From a virus, in the IMG/VR virus record IMGVR_UViG_3300042923_001195, positions 1 through 25,974 of that record: a stretch of 25,974 nt of DNA; one strand, written 5' to 3'. Position numbers and translations under genes: made by a program. Under the pieces are notes generated by a model. It saw only the letters and a list, made by a program, of their open reading frames with translations. It made no database searches and had not been told where the DNA came from. Positions 7,939 to 16,066 of this stretch are shown here, in pieces; within the stretch, counting starts at the first letter, position 1, and each line of letters starts with the position of its first letter.

Positions 7939-9573
7939 CTAATTGAATCCAGAAGACATAAAGAACATGTAATCATCATCATTAATTGTATTGTTAGTTA
8001 TATTTTCTCTTCTTAATTCATAAAGAAAATGAGCAAGCAGTAGAAGTGTGAAGAATCTATCATCACCTATTTTATTTTCTTTATCTTTGGGCAGTTCATA
8101 GCTAACGTTACCATTCGATGATTTAAAGCGATGTATGCTTATTGTTTCTTCTTTCATTATGTCTATATTTATAAGTGCAATTTCTTCTTCTAATGAGAGT
8201 CGGTGTTCTTTAATGTCTCTTGTCTTATCATCATCAACTATTAAGTTAATGTGGCCTTTTCCATCATATTCTTTTGTAAATTTGATAAGATCAAGTTCTA
8301 AAAGCTCCTTTAACTCTTCAACCATTTGCTTCTTCAATTTATGAGGCGTGATTAAACGCAATTTGTTAACCGCGTTGGGATATTTTACTTCATGTGACTT
8401 ATATTCTTCATGTGATAAATCGATTAATCCCTTATGTGTTAATCCCTGTGAGTCCGTCCAACTTTCGAGTAGATTATCAGCAAAGGCACTGATACCACCG
8501 CCACCAGCTCCGCTATCAAACATGACAGCCATTATATTTTCATAATCAGGATTCTTTCCGTTGTAATTAAGAAGCATGGATTTAAAATATTCAATTTGAT
8601 CAGGTGTCTTCATGGGAGTTTTCTTCTTCTTTTCAACATCTACGAAACTAACACAATTGACAATTTCACCGTAGTAACCAATATTAGGATCGTTTCTAAT
8701 TCTCATTACAGAGCAAATTGAATTATCGTAGCTCCGTGCTGGATCGAAGGCAAGAACAAATTTATCTCGATTAGTAGGATTAAACATCAAAGGTATTTGA
8801 TTTGTTGAATTTCTGACCAATACTCCACGCTTAAATACTTGAGCGTCACCACCATCGGTAGTAAACCGATTGTAATATTCTCTCAATGCTTTTTCACGAT
8901 TTGTCTTCATCGCGTTTTCAACTTGTTCTTTCTTTAGAAGGGGAGCGTGTTTCTCTCCGTCCATTAGAGGATCGAGAGGTATGTCACAAGGGATATCCGC
9001 TACAAAGTATCTGTCATCGCCTAAGAACATTTTTTTAGCGAATTCCTTATATCTTTTGAAGAAAATAGTATCAACATCACTCGCAGATGATGCGTACACG
9101 AGTTGAGTTGGTGTTTTCTTTTTAAGAGTGTCCATATTAAAATCAGAATCAGTAGAGGTTGCGAAATTACTATCTTGTGTAGCGAAGGCTTCAGATATCA
9201 TGACAATTTCATCGGACGAGAAACCGGCCTCATCAAAAAACACCAGAGTAGCACGTTTGCTTCGGTTATTATCCGGGTTTCCATTCAATGTGAAGATTTC
9301 GCTACCATTGTAGGAGGTAGTGTGGAAACTGGCAGGATTATGAGTAAATCCATCTTGGTTTGCTGGACTCGTGACCACTTCGTTACGGAAGATGTCTTTT
9401 AGTGACTTTGTAGATTCAATGCGTTGCTTTGCTATTTTTTCTATCTTAAGAAATGTTTCTTGCGATTGAGATCCAACCGATGAGATTATGTAAATTTGTT
9501 GATTTTCAAACAACAGGAATTTTAGAATCATAAAAATGGAGCCTAAAAAGCTCTTACCGAAGTTTCTAGTTCG
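7939..9573 (-). CDS. Terminase large subunit, main part (P-loop, Walker B, nuclease)
   Basis: This is the DNA-packaging ATPase-nuclease. Its frame is in phase with the N-terminal piece upstream; only a TAG (9574-9576) separates them. Landmarks in whole-protein numbering are the P-loop RNFGKS directly after the stop, Walker B ATLVFFDEAGF near 183, coupling motif QLVYASSAS near 228, and nuclease acidic residues in FVLAFDPARSYDN (about 346), VMFDSGAGG (about 422) and the C-terminal GDDRFFTLLLLAHF. All motifs are intact. If translated alone from the internal ATG at 9531 the protein would lack its P-loop, so function requires passage through the TAG. It is followed by the portal gene, as in most tailed phages. 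Confidence 0.85.
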   Translation of the reverse strand, partial: RTRNFGKSFLGSIFMILKFLLFENQQIYIISSVGSQSQETFLKIEKIAKQRIESTKSLKDIFRNEVVTSPANQDGFTHNPASFHTTSYNGSEIFTLNGNPDNNRSKRATLVFFDEAGFSSDEIVMISEAFATQDSNFATSTDSDFNMDTLKKKTPTQLVYASSASDVDTIFFKRYKEFAKKMFLGDDRYFVADIPCDIPLDPLMDGEKHAPLLKKEQVENAMKTNREKALREYYNRFTTDGGDAQVFKRGVLVRNSTNQIPLMFNPTNRDKFVLAFDPARSYDNSICSVMRIRNDPNIGYYGEIVNCVSFVDVEKKKKTPMKTPDQIEYFKSMLLNYNGKNPDYENIMAVMFDSGAGGGGISAFADNLLESWTDSQGLTHKGLIDLSHEEYKSHEVKYPNAVNKLRLITPHKLKKQMVEELKELLELDLIKFTKEYDGKGHINLIVDDDKTRDIKEHRLSLEEEIALINIDIMKEETISIHRFKSSNGNVSYELPKDKENKIGDDRFFTLLLLAHFLYELRRENITNNTINDDDYMFFMSSGFN

Positions 9574-9576
9574 CTA
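9568..9576 (-). other. 9-nt insertion with in-frame TAG inside the terminase P-loop
   Basis: Minus-strand reading is TGC TGC TCT, then TAG CGA ACT, then AGA AAC TTC GGT AAG. Without the nine bases TAGCGAACT the protein reads WCCSRNFGKS, which lines up with the terminase P-loop pattern (for example SRQLGKT in T4 gp17, from memory). With them, a stop interrupts an otherwise open frame of about 612 codons. The boundary may shift by a base or two because of flanking CT repeats. Confidence 0.7.
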
Positions 9577-9780
9577 AGAGCAGCACCAAATTACATAAGG
9601 TTTTGTCCAAGATTCTTGAAGTATATATTTTTGAGAATCCAGAAGCTTTATGCCAAGAATATCTTCACAAGCTATGACTGGATTACGTCTCCAATATTTA
9701 ATGATATCCGCGTTTTTGTTGTAGAGTTCTATTTTTCTATAAGACAAGAATTCTTTTGACCTTTTTTTCGGTGCTGCCAA
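9574..9780 (-). CDS. Terminase large subunit, N-terminal 68 residues ending at in-frame TAG
   Basis: TTG at 9780 with GGGGGTGAG a few nt upstream opens a 68-codon frame that ends in YVIWCCS followed by TAG. The piece contains the TerL N-terminal helices (AAPKKRSKEFLSYRKIELYN) and the adenine-binding Q region (NPVIACEDILGIKLLDSQKY), followed by the strand leading into the P-loop. It cannot be a complete terminase by itself. It is the direct in-frame N-terminus of the 7939-9573 frame. It may be released as a short product if the TAG terminates. It lies 22 nt after the zinc-finger protein gene. Confidence 0.8.
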   Translation of the reverse strand: MAAPKKRSKEFLSYRKIELYNKNADIIKYWRRNPVIACEDILGIKLLDSQKYILQESWTKPYVIWCCS

Positions 9781-9802
9781 TAACTCACCCCCACAAAGCT
9801 AA

Positions 9803-10909
9803 TTATTTACTTAGCTTCTTCAGTTTTTTAAGTTCATCTTGTGACAAGCGTAATCGCTCTTCGAGTTCCTCGTTTTTATTTTGAAGTTCTAGAATCATGT
9901 CTCGTTGTTGTTTAAACATGTCCTCAACATCCTTCTCATCAAAATTCAATTGAGAGATGATGCTTTGATTACTTATATCTGCCGTAACTTTCATTCCATA
10001 CGCACGTTTCATGTCATAATAATCTTCTTCGGCATTCTCAAAGCCGAGGTCACGAAGATCCTTCATGATATATCCTAATGTACTCCTACCGGCTTTTTTA
10101 TCACCGCGATGCTTAATAGCTATAGCGTTTTCCTTTGAGAGATCGTTGTTGTTTTTAGCTATGGTAGCTTTAATACCGCTTAAATCCTTAATTCGAGCAT
10201 GATTATTGAGTAGTGATTCCTGATCGGTGCTTAATTTATTAATAATTAAATCCATTTTTCTTATTTGATTCGAGTTATTAAGAAGTTGAATAATAACTGA
10301 TATTTTATATTGATCCTCTAGGGTATCTTCATCTAGATAAGGTACTAATTCTGCATATAGAAACTTTTGATCGAAAGGAGCGTATCCAGCGAACGGATCA
10401 TAGCCTAAAAGTTTGATACAGTCATCTTTTGATCGTAAATCTTCAAGAGATAGTTCAATATCTACAATTACAGTTTCCGTATCTATTGGATTTTGAACTG
10501 GAATTGATGGAGTAGAAGAGTTTGCATCAAACTGCTCACTTTCACGGAATGTAAGATTCTTAGTAAGTTTATTTAGCGCGATGTTTTTCAAATACACACC
10601 TAGTATTTCTTTACGGTTTAATTTTGAAGCTTCTTCAATTGAATTTTTCCACATTATAACTATGAATGGCTTATTCAATTCGGCTAGTACTGATTTTATT
10701 GCTTCAGAATATTCAACGCTTTGTGGATCACATTTTGGAATTTTTTCATTTATGCAAATGCGGCATACTGGATAACGTCCATCATCTATGTATAAATCAC
10801 TACTGCTAACATAAAAATCTTGCAACCTTCTTGATAACTTACATTTAATGCACTCTTTTTTCTGTTTTGGAACCGTTATATCTAGTGAGTTCTTTCTTGG
10901 TCTCCCCAT
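9803..10909 (-). CDS. Zinc-finger/coiled-coil protein in the terminase-small-subunit position
   Basis: A 368-residue protein starting at ATG 10909, 8 nt after GAGAGG (a GTG at 10918 lies inside the SD and is less likely). The start MGRPRKNS is an AT-hook-like basic motif. A four-cysteine zinc-binding unit follows: CIKCKL then about 30 residues to CRICINEK. The middle is helical with a segment (DDCIKLLGYDPFAGYAPFDQ) and the C-terminal ~60 residues form a coiled coil (MILELQNKNEELEERLRLSQ). Directly upstream of TerL, such a DNA-binding oligomer is probably the small terminase or a packaging initiator. A transcription regulator is the alternative. Confidence 0.65.
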   Translation of the reverse strand: MGRPRKNSLDITVPKQKKECIKCKLSRRLQDFYVSSSDLYIDDGRYPVCRICINEKIPKCDPQSVEYSEAIKSVLAELNKPFIVIMWKNSIEEASKLNRKEILGVYLKNIALNKLTKNLTFRESEQFDANSSTPSIPVQNPIDTETVIVDIELSLEDLRSKDDCIKLLGYDPFAGYAPFDQKFLYAELVPYLDEDTLEDQYKISVIIQLLNNSNQIRKMDLIINKLSTDQESLLNNHARIKDLSGIKATIAKNNNDLSKENAIAIKHRGDKKAGRSTLGYIMKDLRDLGFENAEEDYYDMKRAYGMKVTADISNQSIISQLNFDEKDVEDMFKQQRDMILELQNKNEELEERLRLSQDELKKLKKLSK

Positions 10910-10948
10910 TTTTTTCACCTCTCAACTTACGATCTCCCTAATTAAAAA

Positions 10949-11014
10949 TTGGAACGGATAGGCGGGAGAGGTACCTGTTTACGAACCCTTACCAACGAGA
11001 GTTCTCCGTTCCAA
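10949..11014 (-). repeat. 66-nt inverted repeat element upstream of the terminase genes
   Basis: Perfect 10-bp arms (TTGGAACGGA and TCCGTTCCAA) enclose 46 nt containing GGTAAGGGTTCG and the palindrome AGGTACCT. It lies in the only sizeable gap of the head-gene block, between a terminator and the first packaging gene. It could be a structured 5' leader, a processed RNA, or the DNA packaging recognition site (cos/pac), which often lies next to the terminase genes. I recognise no known riboswitch or ribozyme core. Confidence 0.7.
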
Positions 11015-11023
11015 TAAAATTTG

Positions 11024-11058
11024 CAAAAGAAAAGAGACAACCGTGCAATGGTTATCTC
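11024..11058 (-). terminator. Rho-independent terminator after the SGNH spike gene
   Basis: On the minus strand a 9-bp stem (GAGATAACC with GGTTGTCTC, one G-T pair) and a 7-nt loop are followed by TTTTCTTTTG. It ends the spike gene transcript about 40 nt after its stop codon, so the head genes downstream probably need read-through or their own promoter. Confidence 0.75.
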
Positions 11059-11095
11059 CTCGATTTGAAAACTTCACAATAAAACTACTGTTTTA

Positions 11096-12322
11096 TCAAT
11101 TGTTCAAAATTCTAAAAATCTCGGATGCAATACGCTCACCAAGATATCTGTGTCCTGCAGGGCTTGGATGACCACCATCTGTAAACGTATAGTATGAGGC
11201 ATTTCCTGTGGCCTGAGTCGCGCCAGTATTACCAGATCCAGTGAACCACATTCCAGATGCAAATGGAGTGAGCGCAATTCCCTTAGCATCGTAGGTGATC
11301 CCTGCAAGAGAATCGATGAATGGTAATTTACAAGCAAGCGCTGCCGCCTTAATACCATCTCTAGTATTTGTAATTGCGGCGCTTGTGCCTTGAACTGAAA
11401 AGTTACTTAAGACAAATATCTTAGCCCTTGGTAATCCTGCTTGAATAGTTTGAAGGAGAGTAGTAGCTGCGACTTGAACGGTTGCTTTGGCACTCGCTGT
11501 ATCATTTGTTCCACCTTCTACAATAACTATGTCGGGATTATAGCCAATGACATCATGGACAACACGGTCAAGATATTTAACCCTACCGGTACTACCTGTG
11601 GCGATGTATCCTGTCCCACCTGAACCACTAGCCCAACATTCCCATCCTAAAAACTGTGACGCTACATTGGCATAAGAAGTAAAACTTGCTGTTGCTCCTG
11701 TTCCTTCAGTAAATGAATCACCTAGAAAGATAGCCCTATCTCCTAATTGTCTGGTTACAGGAAAAACTGTGTCATTTGGGCCGACTCTAACACCACCAAA
11801 ATATCCACTGTCGATTTCAAGACGAATCTTTCTTGGTAATCTTGTAGAAAATGTAACGAGTGTATAGTATAGATTTCCGTCTTGAGTTGCGGCATTTTGC
11901 GGAGTGGCGGTTACATATTGATACCCATATCCCTCGTCTACTGATAACCGATACCTTCCACCCAATCCTTTTTGATACCATTCAAACTGTGTTCCATCGA
12001 CACAGAATTCAACCGAAAAACTACCAAAGGAGTTAGTGGTTGTTACGGCTTTGTTTACGACAAAAAGTTCATCTGGATATCCTGATCCAACTCGGCAATC
12101 ACCATTATAAGTATATAAGGGAACGGTTGAAGATCCATTTACTGACGATACATGAACACTATTTGTAATTTGGCTCGTACCATTAGCAGTGCCGAGTACA
12201 ACAGTGGGAGAGGATGTCATTACAGTTGGTAACGGTTGGAGTTTGGGAGGTAAGACAGATTTCAATCTCGTAACATCCCCGATAGCTTTACTAGCAAGTC
12301 CAATGGAAATTAAATCAGCCAT
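11096..12322 (-). CDS. SGNH/GDSL esterase, probable receptor-binding spike
   Basis: A 408-residue protein with a hydrolase domain in its C-terminal half. SGNH block I is GDSFTEG (201-207, nucleophile Ser203), block II is ASGSGGTGY (about 232-240), block III is GGTND (270-274) and block V is DGGHPSPAGH (382-391, Asp382 and His385). The N-terminal ~190 residues are beta-rich, a probable carbohydrate-binding or trimerisation module. Such enzymes on virions deacetylate or de-esterify surface polysaccharides or teichoic acids during adsorption. There is no signal peptide, as expected for a virion protein. The start ATG overlaps the stop of the previous gene (TAATG) and lacks an SD, so it is made by translational coupling. 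The substrate is unknown. Confidence 0.85.
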   Translation of the reverse strand: MADLISIGLASKAIGDVTRLKSVLPPKLQPLPTVMTSSPTVVLGTANGTSQITNSVHVSSVNGSSTVPLYTYNGDCRVGSGYPDELFVVNKAVTTTNSFGSFSVEFCVDGTQFEWYQKGLGGRYRLSVDEGYGYQYVTATPQNAATQDGNLYYTLVTFSTRLPRKIRLEIDSGYFGGVRVGPNDTVFPVTRQLGDRAIFLGDSFTEGTGATASFTSYANVASQFLGWECWASGSGGTGYIATGSTGRVKYLDRVVHDVIGYNPDIVIVEGGTNDTASAKATVQVAATTLLQTIQAGLPRAKIFVLSNFSVQGTSAAITNTRDGIKAAALACKLPFIDSLAGITYDAKGIALTPFASGMWFTGSGNTGATQATGNASYYTFTDGGHPSPAGHRYLGERIASEIFRILNN

Positions 12323-12654
12323 TAGGCAACGAACCTGCCTTTCACCGATACGTTTCCACCCGCAACTGAAGCCACATCAATCTTTATGAAATCTATACCG
12401 GCTACTTCAAATTTCCAGATCTCACCTGTACCCGTTGTAGAAGTTGCAACATTAAGATCGGATAGGCGAACACCGGAAAGCGGATATGGATTCCCACTAA
12501 AACCAATAGACGAGAAGTTAATTGTTCGGCTTGTACTTGTACCATATATCTCAACAGTCAATGTCCTGTAACTTCCAACATTGTATTGTGCATTCGCAGG
12601 AGCAACCACTTGATTATGCAGGTCTATGATACCTGTTAAATTCGTGTAACTCAT
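12322..12654 (-). CDS. Small beta-rich protein paired with the SGNH spike
   Basis: A 110-residue, nearly all-beta protein (YRTLTVEIYGTSTSRTINFS, then EIWKFEVAGIDFIKIDV), suggesting a jelly-roll or small adhesin domain. ATG at 12654 lies about 11 nt after GGAGG and is preferred to TTG at 12681, which has no SD. Its stop overlaps the start of the SGNH gene, so the two are translated together. Proteins of this kind are common next to tail fibres, where they bind sugars or connect the spike to the tail. No enzyme motif is seen. Confidence 0.65.
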   Translation of the reverse strand: MSYTNLTGIIDLHNQVVAPANAQYNVGSYRTLTVEIYGTSTSRTINFSSIGFSGNPYPLSGVRLSDLNVATSTTGTGEIWKFEVAGIDFIKIDVASVAGGNVSVKGRFVA

Positions 12655-12701
12655 TGCTAAATCTACCTCCAATTCTGACAATAAAACTGTCTTTTTATCT
12701 T

Positions 12702-12980
12702 CTACCTACTGTCCAATCCCAACATCATAATCTCAAGCTCCTGAGCACGATCCTGTAAATGACCAATCTCATGACTTAAAACAGAAATAGTATTGATATA
12801 AACATAAAACTCTTGCAACACAGTTAAAATTTGTCCTTTATTTCTGCACTTTTTAAGTAGTTTGTAGTAATCATCGAACGTCCGCTCTAGGTCGATATTC
12901 AGTTTCGGGAGTAAAACGTGAGTAATATCGGATTCTTCTTCAATCAAATAATCACCAAGAATATCATCGTCTTCATTCAT
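12702..12980 (-). CDS. Small acidic helical protein
   Basis: A 92-residue acidic, helical protein. The N-terminus is very acidic (MNEDDDILGDYLIEEESDI), followed by helices with a heptad feel (ISVLSHEIGHLQDRAQELEI). The HEIGH string resembles a zinc-protease HExxH but lacks the hydrophobic context and downstream ligands, so I read it as chance. The SD (AGGAGGG) is 10 nt from ATG and forms one side of a hairpin followed by a T-run, so expression is probably controlled at this leader. Function unknown. Confidence 0.65.
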   Translation of the reverse strand: MNEDDDILGDYLIEEESDITHVLLPKLNIDLERTFDDYYKLLKKCRNKGQILTVLQEFYVYINTISVLSHEIGHLQDRAQELEIMMLGLDSR

Positions 12981-12983
12981 AGC

Positions 12984-13036
12984 AAAAAACCCTCCTATTG
13001 TTAGAGGGTAGAGGGACGCTGCTAGTCACAACGTCC
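12984..13036 (-). promoter_or_regulatory. Leader with stacked hairpins: terminator-like stem that contains the SD
   Basis: On the minus strand a GGACG...CGTCC stem (13014-13036) is followed by CCCTCTAACAATAGGAGGG and TTTTTT just before the ATG of the next gene. The second stem looks like an intrinsic terminator, and its 3' arm is the ribosome-binding site, so it could act at both levels. The upstream stem overlaps the region that could pair as an anti-terminator. The gap to the upstream gene (132 nt) is otherwise without a gene. Confidence 0.55.
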
Positions 13037-13112
13037 TTACCGATCACATTTTATGGTTGCGATTCACCAACTTTAAAACTCGCCCTTAAATTGGTGGCGA
13101 AACACCACTTTA

Positions 13113-13391
13113 TTAATCGCCTTCAGCGGAATCGATTTCATCAATATTATGTCCGGCGTACCCAATAAGATCAAAGTATGCGTTTCTACGTCCTTCGTCA
13201 TGAGCAGCAATATATAATTCTCTAAGAGCGTCTAGAACACCGTCAATCTGATTATCCATATTCTCATTTTTGAGAGCATCGAGGATCTGGTGAAATCCAA
13301 TACTCACAATTTCGTTTCGGGCATCGCAATCAGGACAGGAATGTTCTTCGTGATTGGACTCAGGTGGTTTGAAATTCAGGATATCTCCCAT
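13113..13391 (-). CDS. Small acidic protein with CxxC
   Basis: A 92-residue acidic protein starting at ATG 13391, with AAAGGAG 10 nt upstream. A CPDC motif at residues 19-22 (SCPDCDARNEI) may bind zinc with a partner subunit, since only this pair of cysteines is present. The rest is helical (IDGVLDALRELYIAAHDEGR). It lies 15 nt after the phosphoesterase gene. I do not recognise a family. Confidence 0.65.
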   Translation of the reverse strand: MGDILNFKPPESNHEEHSCPDCDARNEIVSIGFHQILDALKNENMDNQIDGVLDALRELYIAAHDEGRRNAYFDLIGYAGHNIDEIDSAEGD

Positions 13392-13406
13392 TATATTTTT
13401 ACTCCT

Positions 13407-14600
13407 TTATTTAAGCAGAATATCAATTGTATATTCAATCCTTGAACCATCAAATATGTGCATCTTATGCATAGGCTCCGCATAGAACCTTTTGGCTATA
13501 GCGTAGTCATCGATTCCGATCATGCTGCCGTTCGAGATTACCTTTGTTCTTCCAAATTCTTTAACTGTGTCATGGTGTATATGACCACAGAAGATATATC
13601 TTGGAACGAATCCGAGCATTTGTGGAAGGGTTTTAGCAACACTCGACACATGATCTAAATCACCATGAATGTAAATATGAGGCTCGTCATATCTCTCATC
13701 AATATAAATTCCATCATCATCTTTATGTATATCTACACTGGCGAACTCTTTTAACCGGGATTCCAAATACCAAGGAATTATGTATTCAAGGTTTTCTCTA
13801 AAGATTGATTCGGTTTTATTTGCAACCACACGAGAATGATTACCTATAATATTAATAAAAGTAATTCGATTGAAGTGTTTAGAAATCTCTGCAATGGACT
13901 CAGCCAAGGCTTCTGCAACGATCTGAATTTGTCGAATTACATCCTCGCTCGATTGAACACGAGTCGATACGTGGATAGCACCCGAAATGAAATCTCCGAG
14001 TGCTCCGATTGTTAGTCTACCTACATTATGTTTTTTACCATATGCAATTGTACTCGATACAAGTTTCTCAAGACGTTTGCGAAAAATGTCTATATTGTAT
14101 CTATTCAGACTGTTGCTGAACTCACTGCCAACGTGCCAATCAGACCACAAAACATTAGCAGTAACAACTGAATCAGAAGTGGAGGGAGGAGAGAAGTTTA
14201 ACGGCTTTTCATTTGCTAAATCAATAATGCCTCTGTATAATTCGTCTTTAATTAAATGTTCAATTCTAGATTGTTGCCTGATTTCATTGGTATATAGTCT
14301 ACGTTGATCTTGTACTTGGAATTTAACCTTTTGTGCTTCTATGGTCTGATCTTGAATTTCTCTTAAGAGTTCATTTTCAGTGACGCTTTCTTTGATGGCT
14401 AAATCAAAGCCCTTTTTAAGGAGATAGTAATCTTTACGCCATTTACTTTCACCGTAGTCTTCGCTCAACGACTCATTCATCAAATCCGCAACGCCTTGCC
14501 AAGAGAGTCCTAACGTATCTTTATTGTCGCCAATTCTAAGTAGATAGCGCTCATTTGATTCTGAGTCTTTACGTTTGATATCTGGAGTTATATCAATCAC
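13407..14600 (-). CDS. Calcineurin-like metallophosphoesterase with N-terminal DNA-binding-type domain
   Basis: A 397-residue protein. The C-terminal ~250 residues carry the full metal-binding set of the family: DWH at 154-156, GDF at 202-204, GNH at 253-255, a His in YIHGD near 312 and GHIH at 339-342. Members act on phosphodiesters, often as nucleases of the SbcD/Mre11 type or as phosphatases. The N-terminal 75 residues look like a winged-helix or helix-turn-helix (LGLSWQGVADLMNESL, then KDYYLLKKG), followed by a helical linker, so the substrate is probably nucleic acid. The order YonK-like gene then phosphoesterase matches SPbeta yonK-yonJ as I recall it. The start is GTG at 14600, close to the SD and overlapping the previous stop codon. 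Confidence 0.85.
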   Translation of the reverse strand: MIDITPDIKRKDSESNERYLLRIGDNKDTLGLSWQGVADLMNESLSEDYGESKWRKDYYLLKKGFDLAIKESVTENELLREIQDQTIEAQKVKFQVQDQRRLYTNEIRQQSRIEHLIKDELYRGIIDLANEKPLNFSPPSTSDSVVTANVLWSDWHVGSEFSNSLNRYNIDIFRKRLEKLVSSTIAYGKKHNVGRLTIGALGDFISGAIHVSTRVQSSEDVIRQIQIVAEALAESIAEISKHFNRITFINIIGNHSRVVANKTESIFRENLEYIIPWYLESRLKEFASVDIHKDDDGIYIDERYDEPHIYIHGDLDHVSSVAKTLPQMLGFVPRYIFCGHIHHDTVKEFGRTKVISNGSMIGIDDYAIAKRFYAEPMHKMHIFDGSRIEYTIDILLK

Positions 14601-14797
14601 TCTCCCGTTGCTTCAGCATCAACAGGAACAACTTCTTCTTTGGTAGTAATTGATACTTGAATTTCTTGTCCCTCGAAACGTCTGAATGCTGCTTCGAGAT
14701 CATGTGTGAAGATGCCTTCTTTTTTAGTTTCCGTCAGGTTTTTGTCTAGAACAGATAGAACACCTTTTGCCTTATAAGATTGAATATACTCTGCCAT
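14597..14797 (-). CDS. yonK: YonK-like small phage protein
   Basis: A 66-residue protein, ATG with GGGAG 10 nt upstream. The pattern 'KGVLSVLDKNLTETKK ... FRRFEGQEIQVSITTKEEV' resembles SPbeta YonK, a small phage protein of known fold and unknown role, with the conserved 'F.G..v.i.i...' end. Its stop overlaps the phosphoesterase start, and the same pairing is present in SPbeta, which supports the match. The symbol rests on remembered similarity, not on an alignment. Confidence 0.65.
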   Translation of the reverse strand: MAEYIQSYKAKGVLSVLDKNLTETKKEGIFTHDLEAAFRRFEGQEIQVSITTKEEVVPVDAEATGE

Positions 14798-14827
14798 TCA
14801 ATAATCTCTCCCTTGTATTTTTATTTT

Positions 14828-16024
14828 TTACATCAGATCCGCAATCATCGCCAACTTGCTTCTATGTATATTGACCAACTCAACTTCTCCGTAAAAATCT
14901 TGTCCCTTGTAAACTTCCGACACACGTCTCATCCCATTGTTGAATCCAGAGTAAGAATCGGAATCAACTTGCCCATAATAATCTCCGTCAATTATCACTT
15001 TTGAGTCGTCTCCACAGCGCTGAATTCCTGTTTTCATCAGCTCAACGTCTAAGTTTTGACTCTCAATGAACCAAACGATTGCTTTCATTCCTGTTGTATC
15101 AAATCCCCGGATATCGGAGAACGGAAGGAGGGTTAACTTGCCCGATAGTATTTGTCTTTCTACTTCAGAAGTTGATCCAAATTTACTGGAAAGCATTGTA
15201 CCGGTTTGACTATTGAGTAATTTTTCATTCCTTGTACCCGGATAAAACCCGAGTTTAGCGCTATTCTTAGAGGCAACTGGATTGCTAAAAATAACTAGTT
15301 GATCATATTTTCCTTTTTCAATCTGTTGCCACGCATAGTTTAAGGTAACTAAACTCTTACCGCTACCGGCCTTACCCTTGATCATAGTCATTTGATTGTT
15401 ATTCATACTATCAAGAGCAAGGACTTGATGCTCATCAAAAGGCTTGAACTTGCCGAACATGTTAGTGGTAAAGCCTTTTTGATTTACATCTGAGTGGAAT
15501 TCTCCATTCCACTTGAACAAGTCAACTAATTCATTTTTCAAATCCCGCAGCACTAAGTACTGATTCTTCAACAAGTTATATGTATTATTTCTTAGATTCT
15601 CATAAAAGGTAGCAATCTCATTTTCACTTAAATTTACTTCTAAATATCCTGAATAATTATCTGAAATTGCTTCATCCGAATGATAAACTTGAATATCCAT
15701 CGACTTTGCCTTTAACTGAACTAGATAATCACCTGAAACCAATATGGCCTCATGCTTCTTTGCACATTCGACTATGATGTCGTCATAAATAAAATTACCA
15801 GAAGCGAGTAGAGGGTGCTTACGACCAAATTCAAAATCATATTCAACGTTGGTTAAAGTCTTGAGCTTACGAACTGCTTGCCTTGCTCGGTAGGCAGTAT
15901 CATTGAAGCCCATTTTGAGTTTGTCTAACTCGTGCAAGCAAATTTCAGGGATTATGATCTGACCGTCTATATCAAGCAAGTCAGAATGTAAAATTAAAGC
16001 GTTAGTATCGAAGCAATAGTTCAT
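14828..16024 (-). CDS. PIN-PhoH fusion ATPase (PhoH2-type)
   Basis: A 398-residue protein of the PIN-PhoH type, in which a PIN RNase domain is joined to a PhoH ATPase to give an RNA helicase/RNase. The PIN domain (1-115) has Asp6 (CFDTNALI), Glu32 (HELDKLK), Asp81-82 (YDDIIVECAK) and Asp99 (VSGDYLV), so the acidic site is complete. The PhoH domain has a P-loop GKAGSGKS (217-224), NPVASKNSAKLGFYPG and arginine-rich regions. The Walker B is odd: VWFIESQN at 317-324, where the family usually has DEAQN, so the Asp is replaced by Ile. Phages carry such genes often. Here it sits just upstream of the yonK-like gene in the same operon. Confidence 0.85.
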   Translation of the reverse strand: MNYCFDTNALILHSDLLDIDGQIIIPEICLHELDKLKMGFNDTAYRARQAVRKLKTLTNVEYDFEFGRKHPLLASGNFIYDDIIVECAKKHEAILVSGDYLVQLKAKSMDIQVYHSDEAISDNYSGYLEVNLSENEIATFYENLRNNTYNLLKNQYLVLRDLKNELVDLFKWNGEFHSDVNQKGFTTNMFGKFKPFDEHQVLALDSMNNNQMTMIKGKAGSGKSLVTLNYAWQQIEKGKYDQLVIFSNPVASKNSAKLGFYPGTRNEKLLNSQTGTMLSSKFGSTSEVERQILSGKLTLLPFSDIRGFDTTGMKAIVWFIESQNLDVELMKTGIQRCGDDSKVIIDGDYYGQVDSDSYSGFNNGMRRVSEVYKGQDFYGEVELVNIHRSKLAMIADLM

Positions 16025-16066
16025 AAAGTACCCCGTTTCATGTGTTGGGTAGAGTGGAGAGAGAGA

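Noticed and set aside
9531-9576. Separate C-terminal terminase gene starting at ATG 9531
   Set aside because: It has no SD and would lack the P-loop that is still encoded in frame just upstream.
10949-11014. Known riboswitch or self-cleaving ribozyme
   Set aside because: I could match no conserved core (hammerhead, twister, SAM, c-di-GMP or T-box) to the sequence.
12740-12780. Zinc protease motif HEIGH in the 92-residue protein at 12702
   Set aside because: No third ligand, no fitting fold length, and the surrounding helix is acidic and heptad-like.
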